From Alphaproteobacteria bacterium (lineage in GTDB: Bacteria > Pseudomonadota > Alphaproteobacteria > Micavibrionales > Micavibrionaceae), in NCBI GenBank assembly GCA_020443075.1, contig JAGRIU010000029.1, positions 62,001 to 126,000 of the forward strand: a stretch of DNA of 64,000 bases, read 5' to 3'. Shown piece after piece: positions 34,809 to 43,716 of this stretch. The notes beneath the pieces were generated by a model that did no database searches, was not told where the DNA came from, and saw only the letters and a program-made list of their open reading frames with translations. Both the position numbers and the translations under genes were made by a program. Position 1 is the first letter of the stretch, and each line of letters starts with the position of its first letter.

Positions 34809-35549
34809 ATGAAATTTCTCTCTGCCCTGCCTCTTGCGTTCGCTGCGTTCTGTATCACTTCGCTTCCCGCCCCGGCTCACGCCACCAAAAAAGTTTACAG
34901 CCCCTATGTCGAGGCCGGTGAGCTGGAGATCGAATGGAAAGGCGGTTACGATGTTGACGGGAACAACGCGGTTGACGGCGGGTGGAAGCAAAAGCTGGGC
35001 GTGGGGTACGGCGTTAATGATTTCTGGTTTACCGAAGTCGAGGCGGAAGTGGAGAAAGACGGCACGCGCGGGGCGGATACGGATTTTTCGGCGCTGGAGT
35101 GGGAGAATAAATTCATGCTGACGCCGCAAGGACAGTACTTTGTCGATGTCGGGGCGCTGGCGGCGGTGGAATATAATACCTCCGGCGGGGCGGACAAGGC
35201 GGAACTGAAATTGCTGTTGGCCAAGGATACGGGGCCATGGAGTCATTTACTGAATGTGAGCGGCGAGCGGGAATTCGGCGATCATTCAGGTCACGATACG
35301 GAATTCGGGCTGGCGTGGGGTAGCCGTTACCGCTATAGCCCTGCATTCGAGCCGGGCTTTGAAATCCACAGCAATTTCGGTTCGCTTAGCGACGGTTCGG
35401 ATTTTGATGCGGAAGACCACCGTATCGGTCCGGTCGTTTACGGGAAGCTGGGCGCGGTTAAATATGATGTCGGATATTTGTTCGGCGCTTCGGACGGCGC
35501 GCCGGACGGGACACTCAAAGCGATTTTGGAATACGAAATGCGGTTTTAG
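34809..35549 (+). CDS. Putative iron-regulated outer membrane beta-barrel protein
   Basis: The 246-residue product (ATG at 34809) has a classical signal peptide, MKFLSALPLAFAAFCITS, cleaved after PAHA. The mature part is all-beta in appearance, with alternating polar and hydrophobic strands rich in Glu, Gly, Tyr and Trp (VEAGELEIEWKGGYDV), and it ends LEYEMRF. The C-terminal phenylalanine is the BAM-recognition signature of outer membrane barrels. An upstream in-frame start would add 22 residues lying inside the operator, so I reject it. The Fur-box-like sites suggest a role under iron limitation. Ligand unknown. It is not TonB-dependent, since it is far too short. Confidence 0.75.
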   Translation: MKFLSALPLAFAAFCITSLPAPAHATKKVYSPYVEAGELEIEWKGGYDVDGNNAVDGGWKQKLGVGYGVNDFWFTEVEAEVEKDGTRGADTDFSALEWENKFMLTPQGQYFVDVGALAAVEYNTSGGADKAELKLLLAKDTGPWSHLLNVSGEREFGDHSGHDTEFGLAWGSRYRYSPAFEPGFEIHSNFGSLSDGSDFDAEDHRIGPVVYGKLGAVKYDVGYLFGASDGAPDGTLKAILEYEMRF

Positions 35550-35576
35550 GGAGTGCGTTTATTTATCCCATCCCAG

Positions 35577-35606
35577 AAGCCCGCTTTTAAAAAACGGGCT
35601 TTTTGC
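35577..35606 (+). terminator. Rho-independent terminator after outer membrane protein gene
   Basis: AAGCCCG (35577-35583) pairs with CGGGCTT (35595-35601) across an A/T loop, followed by a T-run. Confidence 0.85.
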
Positions 35607-35733
35607 ACTGCCCGTCCCTGCTCCTTCCCCACACTTACCCCCATTTTTATGTCAGATCGCCGCTTGAAGGATTTGGCGCGATCCTTTATCCTTGATTATA
35701 CTTAGTAACCAAGGGATTCTATTATTTTCCACC

Positions 35734-36828
35734 ATGCGGCTAAAATCCTTTTACGCCAGAACCATGACAGAGGCGATGCAAATGGTCCGTGAAACGCTCG
35801 GTGAAGACGCCGTGATTGTGGCGACCCGCGATGAAAAAGGCGGGCCGGGCCATGGCGGCGGCGTGCGCGTAACGGCGGCTATTGACCCTTCAGATTATAA
35901 TGCCGATTACAATGACGAGATGTTCGGTGCGCCGGCCTTTGAAACGCATGGGCGCGCGGCCCCGTCGGCGGCCGAGACATGGCTGCAATATGACGCAGAG
36001 GACGAGGAAGCGGCGGTGGCCGAAGAGATCACCGATGCGATGTTGCGCCATAGTGTGCCGGAAGATGTGATGGACCAGATTCTCTCCTGCGCGACGGTGA
36101 TCGGTTTCGAAGAGCCGGGGATTGCGTTGATTGCGGCGGTGGAACATTTGTTTCACTTTACGCCGCTGCCCACGGGCAAGACCGCCAAAGCGATCATGAT
36201 GGTCGGTCCGCCGGGGTCCGGCAAAACGCTGGCGGTGGCCAAACAAGCCGCACGGGCGGTGATGAACGGCCTGAAAGTCGGGGTGGTGACGACCGATACG
36301 GTGCGCGCGGGCGGCCTGGAGCAGTTGCAGGGCTTTATGAAGCTTTTGAACATTCAGCTCGTCAAGGCAAAGAATACGGCAGAGTTGCAAGGCGCGCTTG
36401 AAGGCTTGCGCGGGTGTGACCAGATTTTGATTGATACGGCCGGGGTTAATCCGTTTAACGGCGATGATTTGCGCGGCCTTGCGCGGATGATCGGCGCGGG
36501 CGCGATCGAGGCGTATCTGGTGCTGCCCGGCGGGATGGATTCGGAAGAATCCGGAGAGATCGGGCGCGTATTTTCGACCATCGGCGTGCATAAGCTTATC
36601 CCCTCGCGCGTGGATATTGCGCGCAGGCTGGGCGGGTTGCTTTCGGCGGCGCACCACGGGGGGATGAGTTTTGCCGAGGCGACGAATACGCCGAAAGTTG
36701 CCGATGGTTTCCTCTCGCTAAATCCTAAAAATTTGTCTAAACTTCTCATGCCTGCGGCCTACCGCGATTCCTCTTCTTCGCCCGGACGCATGGACCAAGC
36801 GCGCAAAGGAGCACGACGAGCCCAATGA
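35734..36828 (+). CDS. flhF: Flagellar biosynthesis GTPase FlhF
   Basis: FlhF is an SRP-type GTPase that marks the pole where the flagellum is built. I start at the ATG 35734 (MRLKSFYARTMTEAMQMVRE), because this is the conserved FlhF N terminus and the frame upstream is unrelated. The 364-residue product has the N-terminal B region with GEDAVIVATRDEKGG, then the G domain with P-loop GPPGSGKT (158-165), DTVRAGGLEQLQGF, and DTAGVNPF as the G3-like motif. No overlap or operon link upstream, and the start of flhG overlaps its stop by four bases, as is typical of flhF-flhG. Confidence 0.93.
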   Translation: MRLKSFYARTMTEAMQMVRETLGEDAVIVATRDEKGGPGHGGGVRVTAAIDPSDYNADYNDEMFGAPAFETHGRAAPSAAETWLQYDAEDEEAAVAEEITDAMLRHSVPEDVMDQILSCATVIGFEEPGIALIAAVEHLFHFTPLPTGKTAKAIMMVGPPGSGKTLAVAKQAARAVMNGLKVGVVTTDTVRAGGLEQLQGFMKLLNIQLVKAKNTAELQGALEGLRGCDQILIDTAGVNPFNGDDLRGLARMIGAGAIEAYLVLPGGMDSEESGEIGRVFSTIGVHKLIPSRVDIARRLGGLLSAAHHGGMSFAEATNTPKVADGFLSLNPKNLSKLLMPAAYRDSSSSPGRMDQARKGARRAQ

Positions 36829-37655
36829 GTGATACATCCAGCACAGCTTCCCCCAGAACCGGCGCGCCGGTTTTTCGCCGCGGAACGAACCTGATCGCTG
36901 TGGCCAGCGGCAAGGGCGGCGTGGGCAAGACATGGTTTTCGATTACGCTGGCGCATGCGCTGACCAAGATGGGCAAGAAGGTTCTCTTGTTCGACGGCGA
37001 TCTGGGGCTGGCGAATGTGGATGTACAATTGGGCCTTATGCCCAAGCGGGATTTGAACGATGTCATCCGCGGGCGCTTGTCTTTGGATAAGGTCGTGCAG
37101 CGCTATGAAGACGGCGGGTTTGATATTGTCGCCGGACGTTCGGGGCAGGCTTCACTGTCCGCCCTGCCCTCACAAAGGCTGGCGCATTTGCGCGATCAAA
37201 TTCTGGAAGTCGCCAATGATTACGATATCGTGATTGCCGATCTGGGCGCGGGCGTGGACCGGACGGTGCGCATGCTCTCGGCCACGGCGACGCGGACAAT
37301 TTTGCTGACCACCGACGAGCCGACCTCGCTGACCGATGCGTATGCATTTGTGAAGCTGGGCAATGCGGCAGGGATGTCGAAGAATATCTCGATCGTGGTC
37401 AATCAGGCCTCCAGCGAGATGGAGGGCGAGAAGACCTATAAGACGCTGCTCAAGGCGTGCCAGAATTTCCTGCGCCTGACCCCGCCTTTGGTCGGGCTGG
37501 TGCGGCATGATCCGAAGGTCAAGGAAAGCATTCGCTATCAAACGCCGATCCTGACGCGCTCACCTAATGCGCAGGCCGCCGAAGATGTCGAGGCAATTGC
37601 GCAGAAAGTCTGGCAGGCGCTCAAAGAATCGCAAAAAGAAGCGGTCGGAGCTTAA
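36825..37655 (+). CDS. flhG: MinD-like ATPase FlhG
   Basis: FlhG (YlxH/FleN) is a MinD-family ATPase that restricts flagellar number together with FlhF. The 276-residue product has the deviant Walker A ASGKGGVGKTWF (about 27-38), followed by LLFDGDLGLANVDVQLGLMP and IADLGAGVDRTVRMLSATAT, the switch regions. Overlap with the flhF stop (ATGA) shows coupling. The pair suggests polar, number-controlled flagellation. A palindromic repeat follows directly at 37669-37747. Confidence 0.94.
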   Translation: MSDTSSTASPRTGAPVFRRGTNLIAVASGKGGVGKTWFSITLAHALTKMGKKVLLFDGDLGLANVDVQLGLMPKRDLNDVIRGRLSLDKVVQRYEDGGFDIVAGRSGQASLSALPSQRLAHLRDQILEVANDYDIVIADLGAGVDRTVRMLSATATRTILLTTDEPTSLTDAYAFVKLGNAAGMSKNISIVVNQASSEMEGEKTYKTLLKACQNFLRLTPPLVGLVRHDPKVKESIRYQTPILTRSPNAQAAEDVEAIAQKVWQALKESQKEAVGA

Positions 37656-37668
37656 GGCAAACCTCTCC

Positions 37669-37747
37669 CGTCATTGCGAGGCGTAAAAGCGACGAAGCAA
37701 TCCAAGTTTGTCTCGTACTGGATCGCTGCGCTGCGCTCGCGATGACG
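37669..37747. repeat. Full-length dispersed palindromic repeat
   Basis: CGTCATTGCGAG (37669-37680) and CTCGCGATGACG (37736-37747) form the ends. Inside, GAAGCAATCCA and TGGATCGCTGC are imperfect complements. Partial copies lie at 30418-30442 and 51074-51100. It follows the flhG stop by 14 bases. Confidence 0.7.
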
Positions 37748-37766
37748 ATCTAAGCGGGAAGTGTTT

Positions 37767-38243
37767 TTACGACGGGTCGGCGGATTCTAAAGGCCCCCAG
37801 ATTCCGACCCCTCCGCCGCGTTTGTTTTCTTCAACTGTAGCATAAGAGCCTCCAGTCTCATTAGTCCATGCCGCCTGCTGTTGTTCAGTATAGTGTTCAC
37901 GGCCTGTCGGCTCTTCTATTACTGCGCCGGGATAGAATTTGTCATCACTTCCGAACACATCACGGACAACACCGCAGCTCAGTTGCAGCGCGCCTTTTCC
38001 TTGGGCATTTGTAATCCATTTCCGCATAATGCCATCGGGGAATGTTTTGACGGTAGGCAAAGGCGGCGTCGTTTGCCCCGGGGTGGAGAGACGGTCTTCT
38101 TCTGGGAAACGGGGGGCGTCTTTGTAAAAATAATCTGTTCCCGGGACGTCAGCAAAAGTGCGACACAAAGAAGGTTTTTTTATGCTATCAATGATGCGTC
38201 TAACAGACTCCTCATCAAAAAGTGGTTTTTTATCGTCGCTCAT
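37767..38243 (-). CDS. Hypothetical protein
   Basis: The 158-residue product begins MSDDKKPLFDEESVRRIIDS and has a Pro/Asp/Gly-rich, probably weakly structured body with two cysteines (about 27 and 90). AAGGATACGCACA before the ATG is a good ribosome binding site, which is the main support that it is real. No signal peptide, membrane segment or known motif is visible. It is transcribed opposite to flhG and the following FliK-like gene. I do not recognise it. Confidence 0.55.
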   Translation of the reverse strand: MSDDKKPLFDEESVRRIIDSIKKPSLCRTFADVPGTDYFYKDAPRFPEEDRLSTPGQTTPPLPTVKTFPDGIMRKWITNAQGKGALQLSCGVVRDVFGSDDKFYPGAVIEEPTGREHYTEQQQAAWTNETGGSYATVEENKRGGGVGIWGPLESADPS

Positions 38244-38356
38244 TGTGCGTATCCTTAAACATGTCGTTTGAATTTCGCGGCATCCTACCTCCCCCGCTAA
38301 ATTATGTCAACAAAAAGTGTCTTTCGCTTTGGGGATTGCTCTTTTAAAGTGAAGGG

Positions 38357-40735
38357 ATGAGCGATACGGATTTTTCCCGTTTGAATGCCGGTCTGCGGGC
38401 CGGGACGCAAGAGCCGCGCGGCGAGATCGGGCGCGAGTTGAATGCGAAGCTGATCGGCGTGCCCGAAGAGGTGAGCCGTGAAACGCGGGCCTTGCGCAAA
38501 ACGGTGCGGCTGCGCGGAGAAGTGGCGGCGCAAAACCGTGACGGGTCGGTGCGCGTGCAAACCGCGCGCGGGACGATTGATCTGCGCCCGCGTGAAGGCG
38601 GACCACAGCCGCAAAAGGGCGATCAGGTCGAAGTACAAATTCCGCCGTCTAAAAACCCTAAAGCCTCGCCGGATCAAGCCTCTGTACGGATTATCAAGTC
38701 GCAGAGCGAAGGGGCCGCGCCCACGCGGGGCAGCGAAACACCGGTGCGGGTCGAGGTGCGCGGCGAGGCCCGCGGCCATGCGCCGAACAATGCGCGATCT
38801 GACCCTGCGCAAACTTCGCCTTCCGGTGGGCTTGAGGTCCGCGCGCCCGTGCATCCGGCGGCCAACACACAGCCAACTCAGGGGCAAACGCAGGGTCCGG
38901 CGCAATCTGCTACTTCCGCTTCCCCGCCACTCCAAGGGCCGCCACCTGCTGCGAGTCCGGGCGGGCAAGCCTTACCCCCTCCAGCGCCCAGCGTTTCACT
39001 AGAAACCGCGCTGCCTCCTCAGTCTCTGCCGCCTTCCCCGTCGTTACCCATAGCGAACACCGCTTCCGTTGCGGCGTCTGCACCTTCTGTCGAAATCTCG
39101 TCGAAGGATTCTAGCGGCGAGGCCGCGCCTGTGGTCGATAAAACGCAGGCGGCGTTGCAATCAGCGCCTCTTTCCAGACCATTTACACCGAGCCTCTCCG
39201 CCGCCCCGCAAACACCTGTAACGCCCGCTTTGCCGAATGCCCCAAGCATTTTAAGCGAGGGTGCTTTGGTGCGGTTTTTGGCGCTTTCCCCGCAGAAACT
39301 GGCCGCCTTACCCGCGCCGCAGACCTTGAATCAAATTCTCAACCCTACCCTGCAATCCCCTGTTTTGAATCCAAAAACAATAACCGACAATCAAACGTCA
39401 GCTCAAAGCAACTCAAATCTGACTTTAACAAGCCCGGTCAACGATTCTTCGCAAAACACTTTTTTTGCTGCGAGCCAATCCGATGCGGTCATCCAAACGC
39501 CCGCAGGCGCGCACAGCCGCGCAGGAACGGCGGAAGAACACGATTTTATCCGCACATCCCTACCCGCCTTGCCTGCGGATGCCTTTATAAAGTCCTCAAT
39601 CACGATCACGCCTCCGCCTGCCGAGAATGCGGCAGTACTGACATCTCATGTTCAAAGTTCGCCCCTGTCGATAAAACCTCCGCAGAGCTTTGACGGGCTG
39701 GCGCGCTTACTGCCTCCGGCTTCTCCCGCCATACCGAGCGGCGCGCCTCCCGCTGAAAATCCGGCGTCATCAACGGCCAATACAATTAAAATCACGCCAG
39801 AAACGCTTATCCTACAAGGGCAAAGAGCGGAAAGCCTCAGCGGCACAATCACGCAGATTACGCCAGACAACCTGCCGGTGGTGAGCGTGTTTTTCCCGCA
39901 GAGCGGCGAGGAACAGCTTTTTGCCCTGCAACTCCCCCTAAGCGGCTTAACCGTCGGAAGCACGCTTGAAATCACGCCACACACCGACGGGCCCTTAACA
40001 GCGAATATTTCCAGCCCCGTCCTTTCCGGAGTGCAAGTTCCTTTGCCCGCTCTGGTCGCACCAGGACCGTGGCCGGTGATGGAAGAATTACAGCAAAGCC
40101 TGGCGCGTACCCTTACCACGAGCGCACACGCTACCGTGAGCACGCTTATGCCCTCCCCTTCCCAGCCCGCGCAGATGGGTCCGGCGATGTTGTTTTTCAT
40201 CGCGGCGGTGCGCGGGGGCGATCTGGGTTCGTGGTTAGGCGATAAAGCGCTGGATGCTTTGCGTGAGGGCGGAAAGAAGGGTCTGATTAGCCGCCTGCTT
40301 CAAGAAGGGCAGAGCCTGAACCGGATTGCCAGCGAACCCTCGCCGCAGGACTGGCGGATCTTGAACCTGCCGATGAGCTGGGACGGGCATATGCAGAAAA
40401 TCGCCCTCTATTACAAGCATGAGCACGACCATAGCGATGAACAGGCGGGCGCGCCCAAAGGCACACGCTTTGTGTTCGATCTCAGCCTCGATCATATGGG
40501 CACGGTGCAGGTTGACGGGCTGTTCCGTCCGGTGAGCGAGGCCGGGAAGCGGCTGGATCTGGTGGTGCGCACGCAGCAGCATTTTGCCCAAAGCACGCAG
40601 GCCGAAATGCGGCGCACCTATGCACGGGCGCTGCGCGATACAGGCGTTACGGGCGAGCTTTCCTTCCAGACACAGCTTGAGAGCTGGGTCACGATCCAGC
40701 CGCGCGCGCGTGATGGATTGGGTGTAGACGCTTGA
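38357..40735 (+). CDS. Second FliK-like (Flg_hook domain) protein
   Basis: The 792-residue product has a basic N-terminal domain (about 1-115) that contains VEVQIPPSKN. A very long Pro/Ala/Ser/Gln-rich region (about 116-560) follows, then a folded C-terminal part with FVFDLSLDHMGTVQVDGLFR and RTQQHFAQSTQAEMRRTYARA. The latter resembles the C-terminal domain of FliK, in which such helices interact with FlhB. The true fliK beside flgD is at 9471-11378. This one may be a divergent hook-length or export-switch protein, or a FliK-related fusion of other function. It is flanked by flhF-flhG and fliJ-fliI. Confidence 0.65.
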   Translation: MSDTDFSRLNAGLRAGTQEPRGEIGRELNAKLIGVPEEVSRETRALRKTVRLRGEVAAQNRDGSVRVQTARGTIDLRPREGGPQPQKGDQVEVQIPPSKNPKASPDQASVRIIKSQSEGAAPTRGSETPVRVEVRGEARGHAPNNARSDPAQTSPSGGLEVRAPVHPAANTQPTQGQTQGPAQSATSASPPLQGPPPAASPGGQALPPPAPSVSLETALPPQSLPPSPSLPIANTASVAASAPSVEISSKDSSGEAAPVVDKTQAALQSAPLSRPFTPSLSAAPQTPVTPALPNAPSILSEGALVRFLALSPQKLAALPAPQTLNQILNPTLQSPVLNPKTITDNQTSAQSNSNLTLTSPVNDSSQNTFFAASQSDAVIQTPAGAHSRAGTAEEHDFIRTSLPALPADAFIKSSITITPPPAENAAVLTSHVQSSPLSIKPPQSFDGLARLLPPASPAIPSGAPPAENPASSTANTIKITPETLILQGQRAESLSGTITQITPDNLPVVSVFFPQSGEEQLFALQLPLSGLTVGSTLEITPHTDGPLTANISSPVLSGVQVPLPALVAPGPWPVMEELQQSLARTLTTSAHATVSTLMPSPSQPAQMGPAMLFFIAAVRGGDLGSWLGDKALDALREGGKKGLISRLLQEGQSLNRIASEPSPQDWRILNLPMSWDGHMQKIALYYKHEHDHSDEQAGAPKGTRFVFDLSLDHMGTVQVDGLFRPVSEAGKRLDLVVRTQQHFAQSTQAEMRRTYARALRDTGVTGELSFQTQLESWVTIQPRARDGLGVDA

Positions 40736-40812
40736 TTTTATATGAAAATCCTTGCTTTGCGTTTTTTGCATATGCTAATGGATTATACAGGACAACCTGA
40801 GTTGAGAACTTA

Positions 40813-41268
40813 ATGCGCGAATCTTATCTTGAAAAACAAACCCGGCGGCATGCCCGCACGTCTATGGGCGGACTTTTAAGAACAGCCTTCAGGCAACAAC
40901 AAGAGTCCGATACATGGCCTTTGCAGCAAGCTATCTCCCAAGGCCATGACTCGGTTTTAAAATGGCTCTTGCATTACGATCGTGAATGCGCCGACTGCCC
41001 TGCGCAACACGTTTTAAAAACACTTAAGAATGCGGGATACAAAACAACGGAAAAAAAATCTTTCAACTGGGGGGATTCCGATGTTTTTGGTCGCAACCTT
41101 GTCGCGCGGGCCATGCAACAAATTGATGCGGGACACCCCCTTGATGACAAACTGCGCGAGGCTATTTTTTATTACGATATGAGGCTGAGAGATGAACGCT
41201 CCTGCACTTCTTATGAAGAAGCCCTTCGCTTAAACGCATCTTCATCTCACCGACACCTTGATTCTTAA
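40813..41268 (+). CDS. Hypothetical protein
   Basis: The 151-residue product is basic at the N terminus (YLEKQTRRHARTS) and has a Cys pair CADCPAQH (about 58-65), then a helical charged body, KLREAIFYYDMRLRDERSC. No membrane segment or known domain. The ribosome binding site is weak, and the stop overlaps the convergent fliJ by four bases. The lone C-x-x-C is not enough to claim zinc binding. I do not recognise it. Confidence 0.5.
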   Translation: MRESYLEKQTRRHARTSMGGLLRTAFRQQQESDTWPLQQAISQGHDSVLKWLLHYDRECADCPAQHVLKTLKNAGYKTTEKKSFNWGDSDVFGRNLVARAMQQIDAGHPLDDKLREAIFYYDMRLRDERSCTSYEEALRLNASSSHRHLDS

Positions 41269-41690
41269 CCTTCATCCTGTTTCCGGCGAAAGCCTTCGAT
41301 GGCGATTTCGTCGAGTTCGGCGGATTCTTTTTTGTTTATAGCCTTCTCCTCTTCATCTTCGCGGCGCTCTTGCGTGATTTCGATTTTTTTCAGCTCGGCA
41401 AAGGCGCGGCGCATATCGTCGCGGGCGACTTCGATGCGGGTTTCCAGCAGAGCCTCTTTTTCTTCTATAGAGGCGACGCGGTCTTTCACAGCCTCGGAAT
41501 AGGGTCCGAAATAGCTCATCATCTCGACACTCATGTCCTTGACCCGCTCTTCTTCAGCTTCGAGATCGCCCAGCAATTTCGCCTTTTGCGCGGCCAGCTC
41601 TTCGGCCTCTCGGTAGAGCTCGGCGACACGTTTTTGCTTTTGTTCGACGCTGTGCTTGCGAACACGGATGAGGGAGGAGAGGTCAGCCAT
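41265..41690 (-). CDS. fliJ: Flagellar export chaperone FliJ
   Basis: FliJ is a small coiled-coil that sits in the FliI hexamer, like the central stalk of F1, and escorts export chaperones. The 141-residue product is two long charged helices (VEQKQKRVAELYREAEELAA and DDMRRAFAELKKIEITQERR), exactly the FliJ shape and length. It overlaps the fliI stop by eight bases on the same strand, the standard fliI-fliJ order. Sequence identity in this family is low, so identification leans on position and coiled-coil. Confidence 0.85.
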   Translation of the reverse strand: MADLSSLIRVRKHSVEQKQKRVAELYREAEELAAQKAKLLGDLEAEEERVKDMSVEMMSYFGPYSEAVKDRVASIEEKEALLETRIEVARDDMRRAFAELKKIEITQERREDEEEKAINKKESAELDEIAIEGFRRKQDEG

Positions 41691-43032
41691 GGCTTATGCC
41701 CATATATTCCATGCCCAAAATATCGGACAGGCGCATAAAGCCGTCTTCGATGGTGGTGGAATCGTTTTTGTTCTGGGTCAGGAATTCCTCGATCTGCGGA
41801 TAGAGCACCAACGCCTCATCGACCGCCGGATCGGAGCCTCTACGATAAGCCCCGAGGCGGATCAGCTCGGCCATATCTTCATACGTTGTCACGACCTGTT
41901 TGGCGCGGCGGATGATCGCGTTTTGCTCATCGCTCAAGGCTGCGGGCATCGAGCGCGAGACGGATTTGAGCACGTTGATCGCCGGATAGCGTCCGCGATC
42001 GGCAATTTCGCGCGCCATCACAATGTGCCCGTCAACGATCCCGCGCACGGCATCGGAAATCGGTTCGTTATGATCATCGCCCTCGACCAGCACGGAGAAT
42101 AAGCCCGTGATCGAGCCTTCGCCCGGTGCGCCGGGGCCTGCACGCTCTAATAATCTTGCCAGTTCGCCGAAAGTGGTGGGCGGATACCCCTTTGAGGTCG
42201 GCGGCTCTCCGGCGGAAAGGCCGATTTCGCGCTGGGCCATGGCAAAACGGGTCACGGAGTCGATCAGGCAAAGCACCTGCTTGCCTTGCGAGCGGAAATA
42301 TTCGGCCACCGCCAGCGTGACATAGGCGGCTTGCCTGCGCATCAAGGCCGGTTCATCGCCTGTGGCCACGACAACGACCGAGCGCGCCAAACCGTCGGGA
42401 CCGAGATCGTCTTCGAGGAATTCCTGCACCTCGCGGCCACGCTCGCCGACCAGCCCGATAACCGAGACATCGGCCGCGGTATAGCGCGCCATCATCGAGA
42501 GCAGCACGGATTTCCCGACGCCGGAGCCGGAGAAAATGCCCATACGCTGCCCCTGACAGGTAGCCAGAAACGTGTTGACCGCGCGCACGCCCAAATCAAG
42601 TTGCTTGCCCAGTCTCTGGCGGGAATGCGGCGGCGGGGGCTTGTTTTTGAGCCGCACGGGATGGCCGCCCTGATAAAGCGGGCCGAGGCCGTCGATCGGC
42701 TCGGCCATGCCGTTAATCACACGCCCGAGCCAGCGATCATCGGGCGTTATGGTCGGGGGCGTGTCCTGAATATAGGCGCGGCAACCCAGCCCGACGCCTT
42801 CCAGCGTGCCAAAGGGCATCAGCAGCGCGTGGCCGTCTTTGAAGCCGACAACCTCGCAGGGAATGTTCGTTTGATCATTCGGACGCAGATGGCAGATCGA
42901 GCCAATGGATAAAGACGAGCCGAAACCGGCGATTTCCACCAACAGGCCAAGGATCTTCGTGACCTCGCCATAGCTTTGGTGGGTCGATAGAGCGTTGATT
43001 TTAGCTTCGGCTTGTTCGGCGAGACGGTCCAT
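41683..43032 (-). CDS. fliI: Flagellum-specific export ATPase FliI
   Basis: FliI is the hexameric ATPase that readies export substrates. The 449-residue product has the F1-beta-like fold, with Walker A GIFSGSGVGKS (about 165-175), LIDSVTRFAMAQREIGLSAG, and PPTSKGYPPTTFGELARLLERAG, which are diagnostic for FliI/YscN. Length is normal (440-460). fliH, its regulator, is 19 kb away in the fliF operon, and fliJ follows here with an eight-base overlap. Confidence 0.96.
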   Translation of the reverse strand: MDRLAEQAEAKINALSTHQSYGEVTKILGLLVEIAGFGSSLSIGSICHLRPNDQTNIPCEVVGFKDGHALLMPFGTLEGVGLGCRAYIQDTPPTITPDDRWLGRVINGMAEPIDGLGPLYQGGHPVRLKNKPPPPHSRQRLGKQLDLGVRAVNTFLATCQGQRMGIFSGSGVGKSVLLSMMARYTAADVSVIGLVGERGREVQEFLEDDLGPDGLARSVVVVATGDEPALMRRQAAYVTLAVAEYFRSQGKQVLCLIDSVTRFAMAQREIGLSAGEPPTSKGYPPTTFGELARLLERAGPGAPGEGSITGLFSVLVEGDDHNEPISDAVRGIVDGHIVMAREIADRGRYPAINVLKSVSRSMPAALSDEQNAIIRRAKQVVTTYEDMAELIRLGAYRRGSDPAVDEALVLYPQIEEFLTQNKNDSTTIEDGFMRLSDILGMEYMGISHG

Positions 43033-43111
43033 AAGGGGTATTTTAACCTAATGTAAAGATTTTACGAAGTAGGATACGGAGGAATTTTTTAAATAACAGT
43101 GATTTTAAACC

Positions 43112-43558
43112 ATGAAAGCTCTTATCCTTACAGATGTCGCAGACACCTCGAAACCCTTTATACATCAGATAGCCGATTTTTTGCGAAGCGCTGAGGTTGA
43201 GCCTTTGATCATGGCGTATGATAACGATTATAGAGCTTTATTTGAAAGCGAAGGACACGGCATCGGTGTTGTTTTGGCAGATACATCCAAAATTCATGGC
43301 AGAAACCCGATCCAAGCCCTCAGAAGAAATATTTCAGGTACTCCCGTCCTTGGTTTTTCTTCCACGAGTGTTCTTGATCAAGGCCGCCACAATCATGCTT
43401 CTTATAACGCCGAGCAACTCGCAGACCTGTTTTCAATCAGGGCTTATGTTCGCTATGAAGACGGTGCACAGGCTATCGTTGCCAGAGCTCTGGAGATTGC
43501 TTCACCTCCCAAAGGTCCGAACTTGGCAGACGAACTTTATCCATCAAACGGCTCTTAA
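43112..43558 (+). CDS. Receiver-like single-domain protein upstream of ctrA
   Basis: The 148-residue product follows the alternating strand/helix pattern of response-regulator receivers: a first strand KALILTDVAD with acidic Asp8 and Asp11, a third strand GIGVVLADTS with Asp57 at the place of the phosphoacceptor, a fourth strand TPVLGFSST with the conserved Ser/Thr, and a helical C terminus. A fifth-strand lysine is not obvious (AYVRYEDGA has Arg). No output domain exists. It lies 158 bases before ctrA on the same strand. A role in CtrA phosphorelay is a guess from fold and position. No close ribosome binding site is visible, so the start is uncertain. Confidence 0.5.
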   Translation: MKALILTDVADTSKPFIHQIADFLRSAEVEPLIMAYDNDYRALFESEGHGIGVVLADTSKIHGRNPIQALRRNISGTPVLGFSSTSVLDQGRHNHASYNAEQLADLFSIRAYVRYEDGAQAIVARALEIASPPKGPNLADELYPSNGS

Positions 43559-43590
43559 AAATTCATCCAATAAACAATTTGTGCCTTTTG

Positions 43591-43626
43591 TTAATCTTTG
43601 TTAATATGGGCGTTAATAAAGGTTAA
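43591..43626 (+). promoter_or_regulatory. Cluster of four TTAA half-sites upstream of ctrA
   Basis: TTAA occurs at 43591, 43601, 43613 and 43623, mostly as TTAAT or TTAAC. Start-to-start distances are 10, 12 and 10 bases, against 11 in the Caulobacter CtrA consensus TTAA-N7-TTAA. They lie 90-125 bases before the ctrA start and are candidates for autoregulation. Confidence 0.4.
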
Positions 43627-43716
43627 CACGGGGTTCTGGCCTGTCGCCCTCCCCCTCCCCGCGAAGTGCGACAAACGAACTGAAGAAACGCAAAATAATA
43701 CAAAGGAATCAAAACC

